Source of the DNA: Olleya sp. YS
GTDB lineage: Bacteria; Bacteroidota; Bacteroidia; Flavobacteriales; Flavobacteriaceae
Assembly: GCF_029760915.1 (NCBI RefSeq)
Contig: NZ_CP121685.1
Coordinates: 594,001-658,000 of the forward strand
DNA length: 64,000 nt
Direction: 5' to 3'
Shown here: positions 25,789 through 34,622 of the stretch, in pieces
How the letters are laid out: every line of letters begins with the position of its first letter
Position numbering within the stretch: the first letter of the stretch is position 1
Notes under the pieces: generated by a model
Databases searched by the model: none
What the model was told of the DNA's origin: nothing
What the model saw: only the letters and a program-made list of their open reading frames with translations
Position numbers and translations under genes: made by a program

Positions 25789-27741
25789 CGCACGATTAAG
25801 TTTCCTAGACAATAACATTTTTAGACCAGAATAGTCTTTAACCTCCTCTAAGATATCTTTATTCACTTCAGTTTTATTTTGAAGTGTATTTTGCTGGAAA
25901 TGTGTGACTTTTTGGTCTATTAAAAAGCAACGTAGTGTCAAAATAGTTTCGCTAACTAATTGAGCAACCGTATCTATTTTTGATTTAGGAAAGATGTTAT
26001 TACGCTCCCAATCCGCTAATGCGTAACGCTCGTCTTCCATTAAAATAGAAGTAATCTCTGATGCCAAAATAGGGTCTATAGTATTAATTAAACTTTCTAT
26101 TTTAAAATCAGGATTTTGGTTTAATGCATCTATTATTGAATAATAAATAGCTTTAAACTGCGGATTTAAAAATTCCATTTCATCCTCTTGTAAGTCTAAG
26201 AATATTTTTTCGAATACTTTGGCTTGCTGAATGACTGGTTCTAATTCTAATTGTCCTTTGTCGTTTTCTTTTAAAACTAAATCTTCAAAATCTTCAGTCC
26301 TATTACCATAAAGCAGTAAAATTTCAATAATTTTTCGCTCCAATTCATATTGCACATCAACCTTTTTAACTGGTTGTTGGTGCTTAATAACATCAAAAGC
26401 TTTTTGACTAGTTTGGGTTTGCTTGGAAGCTTCTACTTGCTCTTTTTTTGTTAATTGTGCCAGTGTAGAAAATAAAACTTCTTCACTAATATCCATGATT
26501 CTAGCACATTCTTGGATATAGATTTCGGTTTTAATCCTATCCGGAATTTTAGCAATACTATTAACAATATCTCTAATAGTTTCCGCTTTTTTTATTGGAT
26601 CGTCTTTAGCACTTTCATATAATATTGAAGCTTTAAACTGAATAAAATCTTTTGCATTTTGTTCTAAATACAAAGACAATTCTTCAAGTGTGTTAGATTT
26701 AGCAAAACTATCTGGATCTTCGCCTTCTGGAAACGTACAAACTTTAACATTCATCCCTTGCTCCAAGATTAAATCTATACCACGCAAAGAGGCACGCATA
26801 CCTGCAGCATCACCATCAAATAGTACTGTAATATTTTTTGTTAAACGGTTAATTAATCTAATTTGATCACTGGTTAACGCAGTTCCAGAACTGGAGACCA
26901 CATTTTTAATTCCGGTTTGATAAAACTGAATAACATCTGTATAGCCTTCTACCAAATAACAATTATCTTCTTTTGCAATACTTTGTTTAGCATGGAAAAT
27001 ACCATACAACACTTTACTTTTATGGTAGATATCACTTTCTGGACTGTTTAAGTATTTGGCAGCTTTTTTATCGTTAGTCAAGATACGTCCACCAAAACCT
27101 AAAACACGTCCACTCATACTTTGTATTGGGAACATGACACGACCTTTAAAACGGTCAAATTGCTTGGTATCCTTTACAATGGTCAAACCTGTCTCTTCTA
27201 AAAAATCAAGGTTATACCCTTTTTTTAAAGCTTCGTCAGTAAAGGCGCTCCATTGATCCAAACTGTATCCTAAATTAAATTTTTTGATAGTTTCTGTAGT
27301 AAATCCACGCTCTTTAAAATAACTTAAGCCTATAGCTTTACCTTGGTCAGTGTTATGTAACGTATTCTGAAAATATTTACTAGCAAACTCACTCACTAAA
27401 TACAAACTTTCACGTTTGTTTTGTTGTTCTTTTTGCTCGTTAGACTGCTCGGTTTCTTCAATTTCAATATTGTACTTTTTAGCTAAATATTTTATAGCTT
27501 CAGGATATGTAAAATGCTCGTGCTCCATTAAAAAAGCAACCACATTACCGCCTTTTCCACTAGAAAAATCTTTCCAAATTTGCTTTACTGGAGAGACCAT
27601 AAAACTTGGCGAACGCTCGTCAGAAAAAGGACTTAACCCTTTAAAATTGCTCCCTGCTTTTTTTAATTGAACAAAATCACCAATAACCTCCTCCAATCTG
27701 GCGGTTTCGTAAACTTGATCTATGGTTGATTTTGAAATCAA
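25783..27741 (-). CDS. dnaG: DNA primase DnaG
   Basis: Synthesises RNA primers at the replication fork. 652 residues: an N-terminal CHC2-type domain, a TOPRIM catalytic core (NCYLVEGYTDVIQF; VLFDGDAAGMRAS) and a helicase-binding C-terminal region. The zinc ligands are lost: the positions of C, H, C, C in E. coli are S37, S40, D58 and S61 (GLSPFS ... KDFSSGKGG), though the surrounding fold motif is intact. The start is a TTG at 27741, supported by the family N-terminus MISKSTID. A TAATTTTG box lies 39 nt upstream. Confidence 0.95.
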   Translation of the reverse strand: MISKSTIDQVYETARLEEVIGDFVQLKKAGSNFKGLSPFSDERSPSFMVSPVKQIWKDFSSGKGGNVVAFLMEHEHFTYPEAIKYLAKKYNIEIEETEQSNEQKEQQNKRESLYLVSEFASKYFQNTLHNTDQGKAIGLSYFKERGFTTETIKKFNLGYSLDQWSAFTDEALKKGYNLDFLEETGLTIVKDTKQFDRFKGRVMFPIQSMSGRVLGFGGRILTNDKKAAKYLNSPESDIYHKSKVLYGIFHAKQSIAKEDNCYLVEGYTDVIQFYQTGIKNVVSSSGTALTSDQIRLINRLTKNITVLFDGDAAGMRASLRGIDLILEQGMNVKVCTFPEGEDPDSFAKSNTLEELSLYLEQNAKDFIQFKASILYESAKDDPIKKAETIRDIVNSIAKIPDRIKTEIYIQECARIMDISEEVLFSTLAQLTKKEQVEASKQTQTSQKAFDVIKHQQPVKKVDVQYELERKIIEILLLYGNRTEDFEDLVLKENDKGQLELEPVIQQAKVFEKIFLDLQEDEMEFLNPQFKAIYYSIIDALNQNPDFKIESLINTIDPILASEITSILMEDERYALADWERNNIFPKSKIDTVAQLVSETILTLRCFLIDQKVTHFQQNTLQNKTEVNKDILEEVKDYSGLKMLLSRKLNRAL

Positions 27742-27779
27742 TGCTATTAATATTGAAGAATTAGACTGTAAAAGTAATA

Positions 27780-27787
27780 CAAAATTA
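27780..27787 (-). promoter_or_regulatory. -7 element for dnaG
   Basis: CAAAATTA on the plus strand is TAATTTTG toward dnaG, an exact TAnnTTTG; leader about 35 nt. Confidence 0.5.
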
Positions 27788-27882
27788 TGCCTTTTTCAAT
27801 TCTGATAATTTTAGTTTGAAAGTTCTAAAAAAATAAATGATGTATAAGTATGACTTAAAATGACTTTTAACCCATTTTTACC

Positions 27883-27890
27883 TAATTTTG
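27883..27890 (+). promoter_or_regulatory. -7 element for the FAD oxidoreductase
   Basis: TAATTTTG, exact TAnnTTTG, ends only 4 nt before the ATG at 27895, which predicts a transcript with almost no 5' leader. Confidence 0.5.
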
Positions 27891-27894
27891 CGAC

Positions 27895-29451
27895 ATGGTA
27901 AAAGACATCCAACTTCGTGTAACTTTAAAAGAAGAAGACATTCCAGATATTTTATTAAAAAAATCTGCGGAATGGTTGTCTATTTCTCGTGATGATATTT
28001 CTGGAATTAAAATATTACGAAAGTCGATTGATGCTAGAAAACCAAAGATTATTTTCAACTACAAAGTCTCGGTTTTTATTAACGAACCTGTTCCAGAAAC
28101 ATCAGATTATACTTTTAATTACAAAGATGTAACCAAAGCAAAACCTATCCATATCATAGGATTTGGTCCAGCAGGAATGTGGGCAGCGTTGCGATGTATT
28201 GAGTTAGGTTTTAAACCCATTGTGTTGGAACGTGGTGCCAATGTTAAAGACAGACGTCGCGATTTAAAAGCCATAAACCAAGACCATTTTGTAAACGAAG
28301 ACTCTAATTATTGTTTTGGTGAAGGTGGAGCTGGAACCTACAGTGACGGAAAATTATACACACGAAGTTTAAAACGAGGTGATGTCAGACGCATTTTTGA
28401 AAATCTAGTCTATCATGGAGCAACAGACCAAATATTAGTGGATGCGCATCCACATATTGGAACCAATAAATTACCTAAAGTGGTTCAGAATATTCGTGAG
28501 ACTATTTTAAAATATGGTGGTGAAGTTCACTTTAATACAAGAGTTATAGACTTTACTTTAAAAAATAATACAATTGAAGCCATTCAGCTTCAAAATGGTG
28601 ATGAATTATTTACTGAAAAAGTTATTTTGGCTACAGGTCATTCTGCAAGAGATATTTTCTATTTGTTAGATCAAAAACAGATTGCTATTCAAGCAAAATC
28701 TTTTGCAATGGGTGTAAGAGCAGAACACCCTCAACATATCATCGACTCTATTCAATATCATTGCGAAGGTCCTAGACCAGAATTATTACCTGCAGCTTCT
28801 TACAGTTTAGTACAACAAGTTAATGGACGTGGTGTGTATAGCTTTTGCATGTGTCCAGGCGGATTTATAGTGCCTGCAGCTACAGCAAATGGTGAAGTAG
28901 TGGTTAACGGAATGTCACCTTCTAGACGAAACAACAAATTTGCAAATTCTGGAATTGTTGTAGAAATCAATGCAGACAAAGACCTGTATAAATATGAGCA
29001 ATTTGGCGCTTTAAAAGCTTTAGAATTTCAAAAGGATTTAGAAAAATTAGCCTTTACCTCTGGTGGTCGCAGTCAAACAGCTCCTGCACAACGATTAACC
29101 GATTTTGTAGAAGGTAAATTGTCTAACAGTTTAAATGACACATCGTATCAGCCAGGTTTAAAAAGTGCTCCTTTACACAGTTTATTACCAAAGTTAATTG
29201 GTGGGTCTTTAAGAAAAGGGTTCAAAGCTTTTGGAGACAAAATGAAAGGCTACTATACCGAAGAAGCCAATATTATTGGTGTAGAATCACGTACCTCATC
29301 TCCTGTAAGTATACCTAGAAACGACAATTTGGCGCATCCAGAAATTACTAATTTATACCCTTGTGGAGAAGGTGGTGGTTATGCTGGAGGAATTGTTAGT
29401 GCTGCAATGGATGGCGAACGTTGTGCAGAAGCAGCTACTGGGAATTTGTAA
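27895..29451 (+). CDS. FAD-dependent oxidoreductase (COG2509-like)
   Basis: 518 residues. An N-terminal 80-residue alpha/beta domain precedes a Rossmann dinucleotide site (HIIGFGPAGMWAALR, about 84-98) and the FAD motif CFGEGGAGTYSDGKLYTR. It ends with PCGEGGGYAGGIVSAAMDGERCAEA, typical of the uncharacterised FAD-dependent dehydrogenases of COG2509 found across bacteria. The substrate is not known. Divergent from dnaG; the predicted promoter almost abuts the start codon. A 31-residue tail carries no extra domain. Confidence 0.88.
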   Translation: MVKDIQLRVTLKEEDIPDILLKKSAEWLSISRDDISGIKILRKSIDARKPKIIFNYKVSVFINEPVPETSDYTFNYKDVTKAKPIHIIGFGPAGMWAALRCIELGFKPIVLERGANVKDRRRDLKAINQDHFVNEDSNYCFGEGGAGTYSDGKLYTRSLKRGDVRRIFENLVYHGATDQILVDAHPHIGTNKLPKVVQNIRETILKYGGEVHFNTRVIDFTLKNNTIEAIQLQNGDELFTEKVILATGHSARDIFYLLDQKQIAIQAKSFAMGVRAEHPQHIIDSIQYHCEGPRPELLPAASYSLVQQVNGRGVYSFCMCPGGFIVPAATANGEVVVNGMSPSRRNNKFANSGIVVEINADKDLYKYEQFGALKALEFQKDLEKLAFTSGGRSQTAPAQRLTDFVEGKLSNSLNDTSYQPGLKSAPLHSLLPKLIGGSLRKGFKAFGDKMKGYYTEEANIIGVESRTSSPVSIPRNDNLAHPEITNLYPCGEGGGYAGGIVSAAMDGERCAEAATGNL

Positions 29452-29513
29452 ATATAAAAGTTAGACCGCTTTGTTGTTAGAATCAAGACTACTATTAACT
29501 AAAAAAATATCCC

Positions 29514-29521
29514 TATTTTTG
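29514..29521 (+). promoter_or_regulatory. -7 element for fabD-lspA
   Basis: TATTTTTG, exact TAnnTTTG, 19 nt before the fabD ATG. Confidence 0.5.
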
Positions 29522-29540
29522 CGACTTAAATAAAACAAAA

Positions 29541-30440
29541 ATGAAAGCATATATATTTCCAGGTCAAGGTGCTCAATTTTCAGGAATGGGTTTAGACTTA
29601 TATGAAAACTCTGCAGAAGCACAACATTTATTTGAAGATGCTAACGACATTTTAGGATTCAATATCACAGACATTATGTTTGAAGGTACTGCTGAACAAT
29701 TAAAAGAGACTAAAGTTACTCAACCAGCCATTTTTTTACATTCTGTAATTTTAGCAAAGACTTTAGGTGATAGCTTTAAACCAGAAATGGTTGCTGGACA
29801 TAGTTTAGGAGAGTTTTCAGCATTAGTAGCAGCAGGAGCTTTAAGCTTTGAAGATGGATTAAAACTAGTATCGCAACGTGCTCAAGCCATGCAAAAGGCT
29901 TGCGAGTTACAACCTAGTACTATGGCTGCAGTATTAGGCTTAGAAGATCAAGTTGTTGAAGATATTTGTGCAAAAACTGAAGGTGTTGTTGTTGCAGCAA
30001 ATTATAATTGTCCAGGACAATTAGTAATTTCTGGAGAAGTTGATGCTATAGAACGTGCTTGTGAAGCCATGAAAGAGGCTGGTGCACGTCGCGCTTTAGT
30101 TTTACCAGTTGGAGGAGCATTCCACTCTCCAATGATGGAGCCTGCTAGAGAAGAATTAGCAGCAGCTATTGAAAACACAACATTTAGCAAACCAAATTGT
30201 CCTATTTATCAAAACGTAACTGCTACAGCAATTACAGATGAAAATGAAATAAAAGCTAATTTAATATCGCAATTAACTGCTCCTGTACGTTGGACACAGT
30301 CTGTACAGCAAATGATTAAAGATGGTGCCACTTTATTTACTGAAGTTGGTCCAGGAAAAGTATTACAAGGACTAGTAAAAAAAATAGATAGAGAAGCACA
30401 AACTGCATCTGCAACCTTTGAAACTAAAGGTGATGAGTAG
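29541..30440 (+). CDS. fabD: Malonyl-CoA:ACP transacylase
   Basis: Loads malonyl units onto acyl carrier protein for fatty acid synthesis. 299 residues with the FPGQGAQF N-terminus, nucleophile S88 in GHSLGE, catalytic His in the FHSPMM segment and the QLTAPVRWTQSV block. Other fab genes are not adjacent. Its last codons overlap the lspA start by 8 bp, so the two are translationally linked. Confidence 0.96.
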   Translation: MKAYIFPGQGAQFSGMGLDLYENSAEAQHLFEDANDILGFNITDIMFEGTAEQLKETKVTQPAIFLHSVILAKTLGDSFKPEMVAGHSLGEFSALVAAGALSFEDGLKLVSQRAQAMQKACELQPSTMAAVLGLEDQVVEDICAKTEGVVVAANYNCPGQLVISGEVDAIERACEAMKEAGARRALVLPVGGAFHSPMMEPAREELAAAIENTTFSKPNCPIYQNVTATAITDENEIKANLISQLTAPVRWTQSVQQMIKDGATLFTEVGPGKVLQGLVKKIDREAQTASATFETKGDE

Positions 30441-30915
30441 CAGAAACATTTTAATTCTTGGATTAATCGTCTTAAATATAATTTTAGACCAAGTCTCTAA
30501 ATTTATAGTAAGAGCAGATGTGATTAAGCATAGTACTACTGAAATTTTTGGTGATTACTTTACTTTACACAACGTAGAAAATGAAGGTGCATTTTTAGGT
30601 ATGGGAAGTGATTTTAGTCCGACACTTCGTATTTTACTTTTAATTGTATTACCAATAGTTGTTTTATTGTTGGTACTAAGACATATTATAAAAGACAAAA
30701 CTATGAATACTATGACCTTAGTTGGGTTTTGCTGCATTATAGGTGGTGGAATAGCTAATTTGTATGACAGAATAGTTTATGGTTCTGTTACCGATTTTTT
30801 ACATATCGATTTAGGAGGTATTTTTAGAACAGGAATTTTTAACTTAGCTGATGTATCTGTAATGGTTGGTATGGGCTGCTTAATTGTAGGTAGCTTTAAA
30901 AAACAAAAATCATAA
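30433..30915 (+). CDS. lspA: Lipoprotein signal peptidase II
   Basis: Cleaves lipoprotein signal peptides in the inner membrane, and so matures GldB, ApbE, the Omp28 lipoprotein and others in this window. 160 residues, four transmembrane segments, catalytic aspartates D121 (SVTDFLH) and D140 (NLADVSV), and the ILDQVSK N-terminal signature. The ATG at 30433 lies inside the fabD 3' end; the more upstream in-frame ATG is less likely. Confidence 0.95.
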   Translation: MSSRNILILGLIVLNIILDQVSKFIVRADVIKHSTTEIFGDYFTLHNVENEGAFLGMGSDFSPTLRILLLIVLPIVVLLLVLRHIIKDKTMNTMTLVGFCCIIGGGIANLYDRIVYGSVTDFLHIDLGGIFRTGIFNLADVSVMVGMGCLIVGSFKKQKS

Positions 30916-30947
30916 AAAAAGCCTCGATACATATCGAGGCTTTTTTT
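30914..30947. terminator. Bidirectional terminator lspA / amidohydrolase
   Basis: GCCTCGAT-ACAT-ATCGAGGC flanked by a seven-A run and a seven-T run; serves both converging genes. Confidence 0.93.
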
Positions 30948-30955
30948 ATGATTAT

Positions 30956-32236
30956 TTATTCATTTTTATAGACCTTTCCTTCTTTCATAACAAAAACGAT
31001 ATTTTCCATTGTCTTAATATTTGTAGTTGGATCTTCGTTTGTTGCAACAATATCTGCTATAAATCCGACCTTTAATTGACCTAATTTGTCTTCCATGCCT
31101 AACAACATTGCATTAGTCACAGTAGCTGCTTGAATAGTTTCTATAGCTGGCATACCAGCTTCTACCATGTAAAAAAACTCTTTTCCGTTATCACCATGTT
31201 TAAAAACTCCAGCATCTGTACCAAAAGCAATACCTACGCCTCTTTTATACGCTTTACCAAAAGTACCTTGTATCTGAGGTCCAACAGCTAATGCTTTAGG
31301 AACCACGATATCTGGATAGTAACCATCAATTTGTGCTTTTTCTTCTACTTCTTTTCCAGCAGTAATTGTTGGTACTAAATAAGCATCATATTTTTTCATT
31401 AAATCCATGGTCTCAGTACTCATGTAAGTACCATGTTCGATGGTTTTTACACCTCCAATAATAGCACGCTGCATACCTTCATCTCCATGTGCATGAGCAG
31501 CGACGTGCATCCCGTAATCTTTTGCGGTTTTACATATTTCTTTAATTTCTTCTATAGTAAATTGAGGGTTACTACCACTTTTCGCTACACTTAACACACC
31601 ACCTGTTGCTGTAATTTTTATACAGTCTGCACCATTTTTATAACGCTGTCTAACTGCTTTTCTGGCATCTTCTAAACTATTCACGACACCTTCTTTAGGT
31701 CCTGGATCACCTTGAAGTTTTTTGTTGTTTCCGTTAGTTGGGTCTGCATGACCTCCTGTAGTCGCTAAAGATTTTCCAGCAGTAAAAATTCTTGGACCAT
31801 CTATTTTTCCTGTGTTTATAGCATTTCTAAGTGCAATGTTTATTCCGCTACCACCTAAATCTCTTACTGTAGTAAAACCAGCCATTAGAGTTTCTTCTGC
31901 AAATCCAACCGAATTTAAAGCGACATCTGCATCATTTAATACAAATTTTTCGCTGTAAGATTTGGGATTACTTTCATGCTCGATATGTACATGCATATCA
32001 ATTAAACCTGGCATAACGGTTTTATTTTTTAAATCGATAATAACGTCATTTGTGTTTTTTGCTGATGTGTAACCGTCTTCAATAGATACTATTTTATTGT
32101 CTTTTACTATAATGGTTTTGTTAGTTAATATTTTTCCTGATTTGGTATCTATTAACTTTCCACAATGCAAGTACGTATCCTGTGCTAATGTCGAAAAGGA
32201 TATAATAAATGTTAGAATTAAAATTAATTTTTTCAT
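30956..32236 (-). CDS. Exported metal-dependent amidohydrolase
   Basis: 426 residues with a signal peptide (MKKLILILTF ... LAQ) and an amidohydrolase barrel: HxH metal ligands in GLIDMHVHIEHE, carboxylated-Lys region (DCIKITATGG), HAHGD, IEHGTYM and FGTDAGVFKHG. It resembles imidazolonepropionase-like or Xaa-Pro/Xaa-Arg dipeptidase members, probably acting on peptides or cyclic amides in the periplasm. Start 32236 is preferred: it overlaps the galE stop as ATGA and gives a signal peptide. Coupling to galE is positional; no functional link is obvious. Confidence 0.88.
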   Translation of the reverse strand: MKKLILILTFIISFSTLAQDTYLHCGKLIDTKSGKILTNKTIIVKDNKIVSIEDGYTSAKNTNDVIIDLKNKTVMPGLIDMHVHIEHESNPKSYSEKFVLNDADVALNSVGFAEETLMAGFTTVRDLGGSGINIALRNAINTGKIDGPRIFTAGKSLATTGGHADPTNGNNKKLQGDPGPKEGVVNSLEDARKAVRQRYKNGADCIKITATGGVLSVAKSGSNPQFTIEEIKEICKTAKDYGMHVAAHAHGDEGMQRAIIGGVKTIEHGTYMSTETMDLMKKYDAYLVPTITAGKEVEEKAQIDGYYPDIVVPKALAVGPQIQGTFGKAYKRGVGIAFGTDAGVFKHGDNGKEFFYMVEAGMPAIETIQAATVTNAMLLGMEDKLGQLKVGFIADIVATNEDPTTNIKTMENIVFVMKEGKVYKNE

Positions 32237-33255
32237 GATGATTGGTTTAAGGTTTGTTGCCATTTCCATGCAGATGCTATTGCTTCTTCTAAAGAATATT
32301 GTGCCTTCCAACCTAATTCTTTGTTAGCTTTAGTTGTGTCTGCATATGCAGAAATAACATCGCCTGGACGTCTATTTACTATCTTATAATTCAGTTTTTT
32401 GTTGGTCACTTTTTCAAAAGCTTTAATGACTTGCAACACAGAACTACCAGTTCCAGTCCCTAAATTAAAAATTTCAAAATTGGATGTGTTTTTTTTATCT
32501 AGTAAATGTTTTAAAGCAACTACATGCGCTTTTGCAATATCCACTACATGAATATAATCTCTAATACAGGTTCCATCTGTTGTTGGGTAATCGTCTCCAA
32601 AAACGGATAACTGCTCTCTTATTCCTGCTCCTGTTTGTGTAATGTAAGGGACTAAGTTTTGTGGTACACCTATTGGTAACTCGCCTATTTTAGCTGAGCT
32701 ATGCGCACCAATAGGGTTAAAATATCTTAAAGCAACACTATTTAAATTAGTATTTACTTTACAGGTGTCTTTTATAATGTCTTCGCCTATTTGTTTGGTG
32801 TTTCCGTAGGGTGATTCTGCTGGTTTTATTGGAGCCGATTCTGAAATAGGCATTGCATCTGCTTGTCCATACACTGTACAAGACGAGCTGAATATAAAAT
32901 TTGATACGTCTAATTTTATTAACTCTTGTAGTACGTATACTAAAGTATTGATATTATTCTCATAGTACAATAAAGGGTTGTCAACACTTTCTCCGACTGC
33001 TTTGCTTGCTGCAAAATGTATAACACCTTTTATGTCTTGATTAGCTCTAAAAAAAGTTTGTACTGCTAATTTGTCTTTTAAATCTAGTTTTTCAAATATT
33101 GGTGCTTTTGCAGTTATAGAAACGATACCCTCTAAAACGTCTATTGATGCATTGGATAGGTTATCTATAATAACTACTTGATAACCTTCCTTTTGAAGCT
33201 CGACAACCGTGTGTGACCCTATAAACCCTAAACCTCCTGTAACTAGTATCTTCAT
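32233..33255 (-). CDS. galE: UDP-glucose 4-epimerase
   Basis: Interconverts UDP-glucose and UDP-galactose (or the N-acetyl forms) for surface polysaccharide. 340 residues of the extended short-chain dehydrogenase fold: NAD site GGLGFIGSHT (7-16), SSSCTVYG and the catalytic YxxxK in SPYGNTKQ, ending with the ELGWKAQYSLEEAI block. It lies downstream of a sugar aminotransferase across an 88-nt GC-richer spacer, and its stop overlaps the amidohydrolase start. Confidence 0.95.
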   Translation of the reverse strand: MKILVTGGLGFIGSHTVVELQKEGYQVVIIDNLSNASIDVLEGIVSITAKAPIFEKLDLKDKLAVQTFFRANQDIKGVIHFAASKAVGESVDNPLLYYENNINTLVYVLQELIKLDVSNFIFSSSCTVYGQADAMPISESAPIKPAESPYGNTKQIGEDIIKDTCKVNTNLNSVALRYFNPIGAHSSAKIGELPIGVPQNLVPYITQTGAGIREQLSVFGDDYPTTDGTCIRDYIHVVDIAKAHVVALKHLLDKKNTSNFEIFNLGTGTGSSVLQVIKAFEKVTNKKLNYKIVNRRPGDVISAYADTTKANKELGWKAQYSLEEAIASAWKWQQTLNQSS

Positions 33256-33343
33256 TGGCTGATGTGTGCGTTAAGGATTGAATGGTTTGTTTGAGCTCCT
33301 CGCAGAGAGCGAGCCATGAAAGCCTGACCCTTGTGGTAACGCC
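33256..33343. other. GC-richer spacer between aminotransferase and galE
   Basis: 46 of 88 bases are G or C, far above the surrounding AT-rich DNA. It includes the inverted repeat CTCGC-AGAGA-GCGAG near 33298-33312. No coding frame or promoter box is recognised; it could be an attenuator, a structured leader or an acquired repeat. Confidence 0.45.
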
Positions 33344-34501
33344 CTAATTATTTGCTATAAAATCTTTTACTGTTTTTGTTATAAAATTGATTTGCTCGTC
33401 ATCCAACTCGGTATGCATAGGTAACGAGATGACTTGTTTTACCAATTGGTTAGTGACCGTAAAATCGGCTTCGTTGTACCTTGCATCTTGATATGCTTTT
33501 TGCGCGTGCAAAGGGATTGGGTAATAGACACCACAAGGTATTCCGTTATCATTTAGGTGCTTAACTAAGGCGTCTCTGTCTACATTTTCAACCTTTAATG
33601 TGTATTGGTGGAACACGTGACAATCACAGGTATCACAAATACTGTCACAACCATTTACTGTTTTGGGAGTAGTTATTTTTTCTATGCCTTTAAAGGCTGC
33701 ATTATACTGTCTAGCTGCATTGCGTCTAGCATTGTTGTAACTATCTAATTTAGGTAATTTGGCATCTAATACTGCTGCCTGTATAGAGTCTAAACGTGAA
33801 TTTACACCAACAACATCATGGTGGTAACGTTGATACATACCATGATTTACTATACCTCTAATGGTGTGTGCTAAATCATCATCATTAGTAAAAATAGCTC
33901 CTCCATCTCCATAACATCCTAAATTTTTTGATGGAAAAAATGAGGTTGATGCGACATGACCAATGGTTCCTGATTTTGCTTTTTTACCATCTGAATAGGT
34001 GTAATTTGCACCAATACCTTGAGCGTTGTCCTCTATAATATACAAATTATGCTCCTTTGCAATTTGCATTAAAGCTTCCATATTGGCACACTGACCAAAT
34101 AAATGGACAGGTACTATAGCTTTGGTTTTTTGCGTTATTGCTTTTTTTACAGCATCTAGGTCTATATTAAATGTTTCTGGATCAACATCCACCAAAACTG
34201 GTGTTAACTTAAGCAGTGCGATAACCTCTACGGTTGCTGCAAACGTGAAGTCTGCAGTAATGACCTCATCACCTTGTTCTAAGCCTAATCCCATCATGGC
34301 TATTTGTAAAGCATCTGTGCCATTAGCACATGGAATGACATGCTTTACACCTAAATAATTTTCGAGATTTTTTTGAAACTCATGGACTTTTGGCCCATTT
34401 ACAAAACTGGTATTATCAATAATCTCTTGAATTGAAGCATCTACAACATTTTTGATAGCTGCATATTGACCTTTAAGGTCAACCATTTGTATTTTTTTCA
34501 T
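33344..34501 (-). CDS. DegT/DnrJ/EryC1/StrS aminotransferase
   Basis: A PLP enzyme that transaminates a nucleotide-bound keto-sugar, used in LPS, capsule or glycoprotein glycan synthesis. 385 residues; PLP Lys K192 in TSFFPSKNLG, EDNAQG near 157, SRLDSIQAAVL near 235. An unusual cysteine cluster, C285-C289-C292-C294 (GCDSICDTCDC), is inserted just before HVFHQYTL. First gene of the leftward set with galE and the amidohydrolase; divergent from waaA, also an envelope glycan gene. Confidence 0.93.
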   Translation of the reverse strand: MKKIQMVDLKGQYAAIKNVVDASIQEIIDNTSFVNGPKVHEFQKNLENYLGVKHVIPCANGTDALQIAMMGLGLEQGDEVITADFTFAATVEVIALLKLTPVLVDVDPETFNIDLDAVKKAITQKTKAIVPVHLFGQCANMEALMQIAKEHNLYIIEDNAQGIGANYTYSDGKKAKSGTIGHVASTSFFPSKNLGCYGDGGAIFTNDDDLAHTIRGIVNHGMYQRYHHDVVGVNSRLDSIQAAVLDAKLPKLDSYNNARRNAARQYNAAFKGIEKITTPKTVNGCDSICDTCDCHVFHQYTLKVENVDRDALVKHLNDNGIPCGVYYPIPLHAQKAYQDARYNEADFTVTNQLVKQVISLPMHTELDDEQINFITKTVKDFIANN

Positions 34502-34585
34502 CTACAATTGTGTGGTAAACTAATTTTAGAAACTTAGTTTTACGTTAAATTTATAATTATCGAATTTACAAAATTCCCAAACGCT

Positions 34586-34608
34586 AAACAATGAATTGTT
34601 TATTTTAG
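34586..34608 (+). promoter_or_regulatory. Palindrome overlapping the putative waaA promoter
   Basis: AAACAAT-GA-ATTGTTT (34586-34601) is a perfect 7+2+7 palindrome whose right end meets TATTTTAG (34601-34608), one base off the TAnnTTTG box. It could be an operator. Confidence 0.4.
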
Positions 34609-34622
34609 CAAAAATTGCATTT

